In this document: positions 63,601-64,000 of the stretch, piece by piece
How the letters are laid out: the number at the start of each line of letters is the position of its first letter
Numbering within the stretch: position 1 is the stretch's first letter
Source: Caloramator sp.
GTDB taxonomy: Bacteria; Bacillota; Clostridia; Clostridiales; Caloramatoraceae
DNA length: 64,000 bases
Direction of reading: 5' to 3'
Assembly: GCA_026418935.1 (NCBI GenBank)
Contig: JAOAAJ010000071.1
Location: 1 to 64,000, forward strand
The notes under the pieces: generated by a model
Seen by the model: only the letters and a program-made list of their open reading frames with translations
Told to the model about the DNA's origin: nothing
Databases searched by the model: none
Made by a program: the position numbers and the translations under genes

Positions 63601-64000
63601 ATGGAACAATTTAGAAAACAAACTGCAATTATCGCTGTGTTGGTTGTACTTATTGCCTGCTCTGCTTGGTATGCAAAGAAGTTTAATGATCAGTCAAAGG
63701 GTGTATCAAATTTAAAGGACAAAACAGCTCAAACTTCAAAGAGTAATTCAAACTACTTTGTTGAGGCAAGAAGTGGAAGAGATAATCAGCTGAGCATTCA
63801 TAAGCAGGAACTTGAGAATATTATTAATAACAAGAATTCTACTAAGGAAGCAATAGCACAGGCTCAAGCTAAATTAATACTTCTTGCTGATTGGGCAGAT
63901 AAACAAGCAAGAGTTGAACAGTTAGCAAAGCAGAGAGGTTTTGAAGATGCTGTTTGCTTTATTAATGAAAATGGTGTTGAACTTTGCGTAAAGAGTGCAG
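63601..64000 (+). CDS. spoIIIAH: Stage III sporulation protein AH, 3' end outside window
   Basis: SpoIIIAH is anchored in the mother-cell membrane and binds SpoIIQ from the forespore. The ATG at 63601 follows GGGGGG. The visible 133 residues include a membrane segment (about residues 8-25, IIAVLVVLIACSAWYA), a linker, and the start of the ring-building domain with AIAQAQAKLILLADWADKQARVE (shortened: AKLILLADWADKQARVE). The frame is open to the window edge. Confidence 0.92.
   Translation, partial: MEQFRKQTAIIAVLVVLIACSAWYAKKFNDQSKGVSNLKDKTAQTSKSNSNYFVEARSGRDNQLSIHKQELENIINNKNSTKEAIAQAQAKLILLADWADKQARVEQLAKQRGFEDAVCFINENGVELCVKSA

Noticed and set aside
1-64000. CRISPR arrays, rRNA or tRNA genes, prophage or intact insertion sequences
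   Set aside because: No regularly spaced direct repeats, no conserved rRNA segments, no transposase or phage structural genes and no convincing tRNA cloverleaf were noticed in any gap.

Overview
The window is a low-GC, AGA/AGG- and ATA-rich stretch of a spore-forming Firmicute of the class Clostridia. The evidence is an uninterrupted sigK with a pro-sequence, a spoIIIA operon, Clostridia-type gene neighbourhoods, strong GGAGG ribosome binding sites, frequent TTG/GTG starts and an alaS T-box leader. A Caloramator-like or other Clostridiaceae genome fits, but this is an inference without database support. No rRNA, tRNA, CRISPR array, prophage or intact insertion sequence was found. The DNA looks like core chromosome, almost all read on the + strand; only three genes between 19.7 and 23.2 kb are on the - strand.

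Layout. 0-19.7 kb: the end of a P-loop ATPase, asnB, the excision-repair genes uvrB and uvrA (uvrB behind a near-perfect LexA box), a DUF218 membrane protein, a TPR/GGDEF protein, an FHA-ftsW/rodA-PBP cell-wall operon, then a YdjM-type membrane protein, uvrC, a PHP phosphatase, murB and hisC. 19.7-23.2 kb: - strand gltS, an orphan protein (DUF6414-like), a + strand ferredoxin, and a - strand CmpB-type membrane protein. 23.2-27.9 kb: rarA and an iscR-iscS-iscU-mnmA sulfur-transfer operon. 27.9-35.2 kb: a PRC-barrel protein, an AI-2E-family permease, T-box-controlled alaS, ireB, an aldo/keto reductase, ruvX, a DUF1292 protein and sfsA. 35.2-38 kb: an iron locus with feoA, feoB, a previously untracked 43-residue protein with four CxxC motifs, and a Fur-family regulator, with two Fur-like boxes on the feo promoter. 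38-46.3 kb: an RNase J, a YlbF-family protein, queT, typA, then mltG-trmR-trhP-udk (the B. subtilis yrrL-yrrM-yrrO-udk order). 46.4-54.8 kb: sigK, a YqeG-type phosphatase and a compact type IV pilus locus (pilB, pilT, pilC, pilA, pilD, four minor pilin-like genes) without pilM/N/O. 54.9-64 kb: aroK, an endonuclease IV-like gene, aroQ, an Xaa-Pro peptidase, efp, an acidic zinc-ribbon protein and spoIIIAA-AH, the last gene cut by the window end.

Functional links. DNA repair (uvrA, uvrB, uvrC, rarA, ruvX, an Nfo-like gene) is prominent, and LexA-like sites precede uvrB and, more weakly, the ydjM-uvrC operon. Translation and tRNA modification recur (alaS, mnmA, trmR, trhP, efp, typA, queT). Mother-cell sporulation is represented by sigK and spoIIIA, each behind a candidate sigma-E promoter.

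Most interesting signals. (1) The sigK ribosome binding site can pair with an upstream arm, and the candidate sigma-E promoter lies inside that inverted repeat, so only transcripts started at the sigma-E promoter would expose the site. (2) A Cys-rich microprotein ends the feo operon. (3) Two related long intergenic hairpins may be copies of a small repeat family. (4) typA has a promoter followed by a terminator-like leader hairpin. (5) The pilin gene has a perfect 13-bp hairpin just before its ribosome binding site. No clearly novel multi-gene system is visible.
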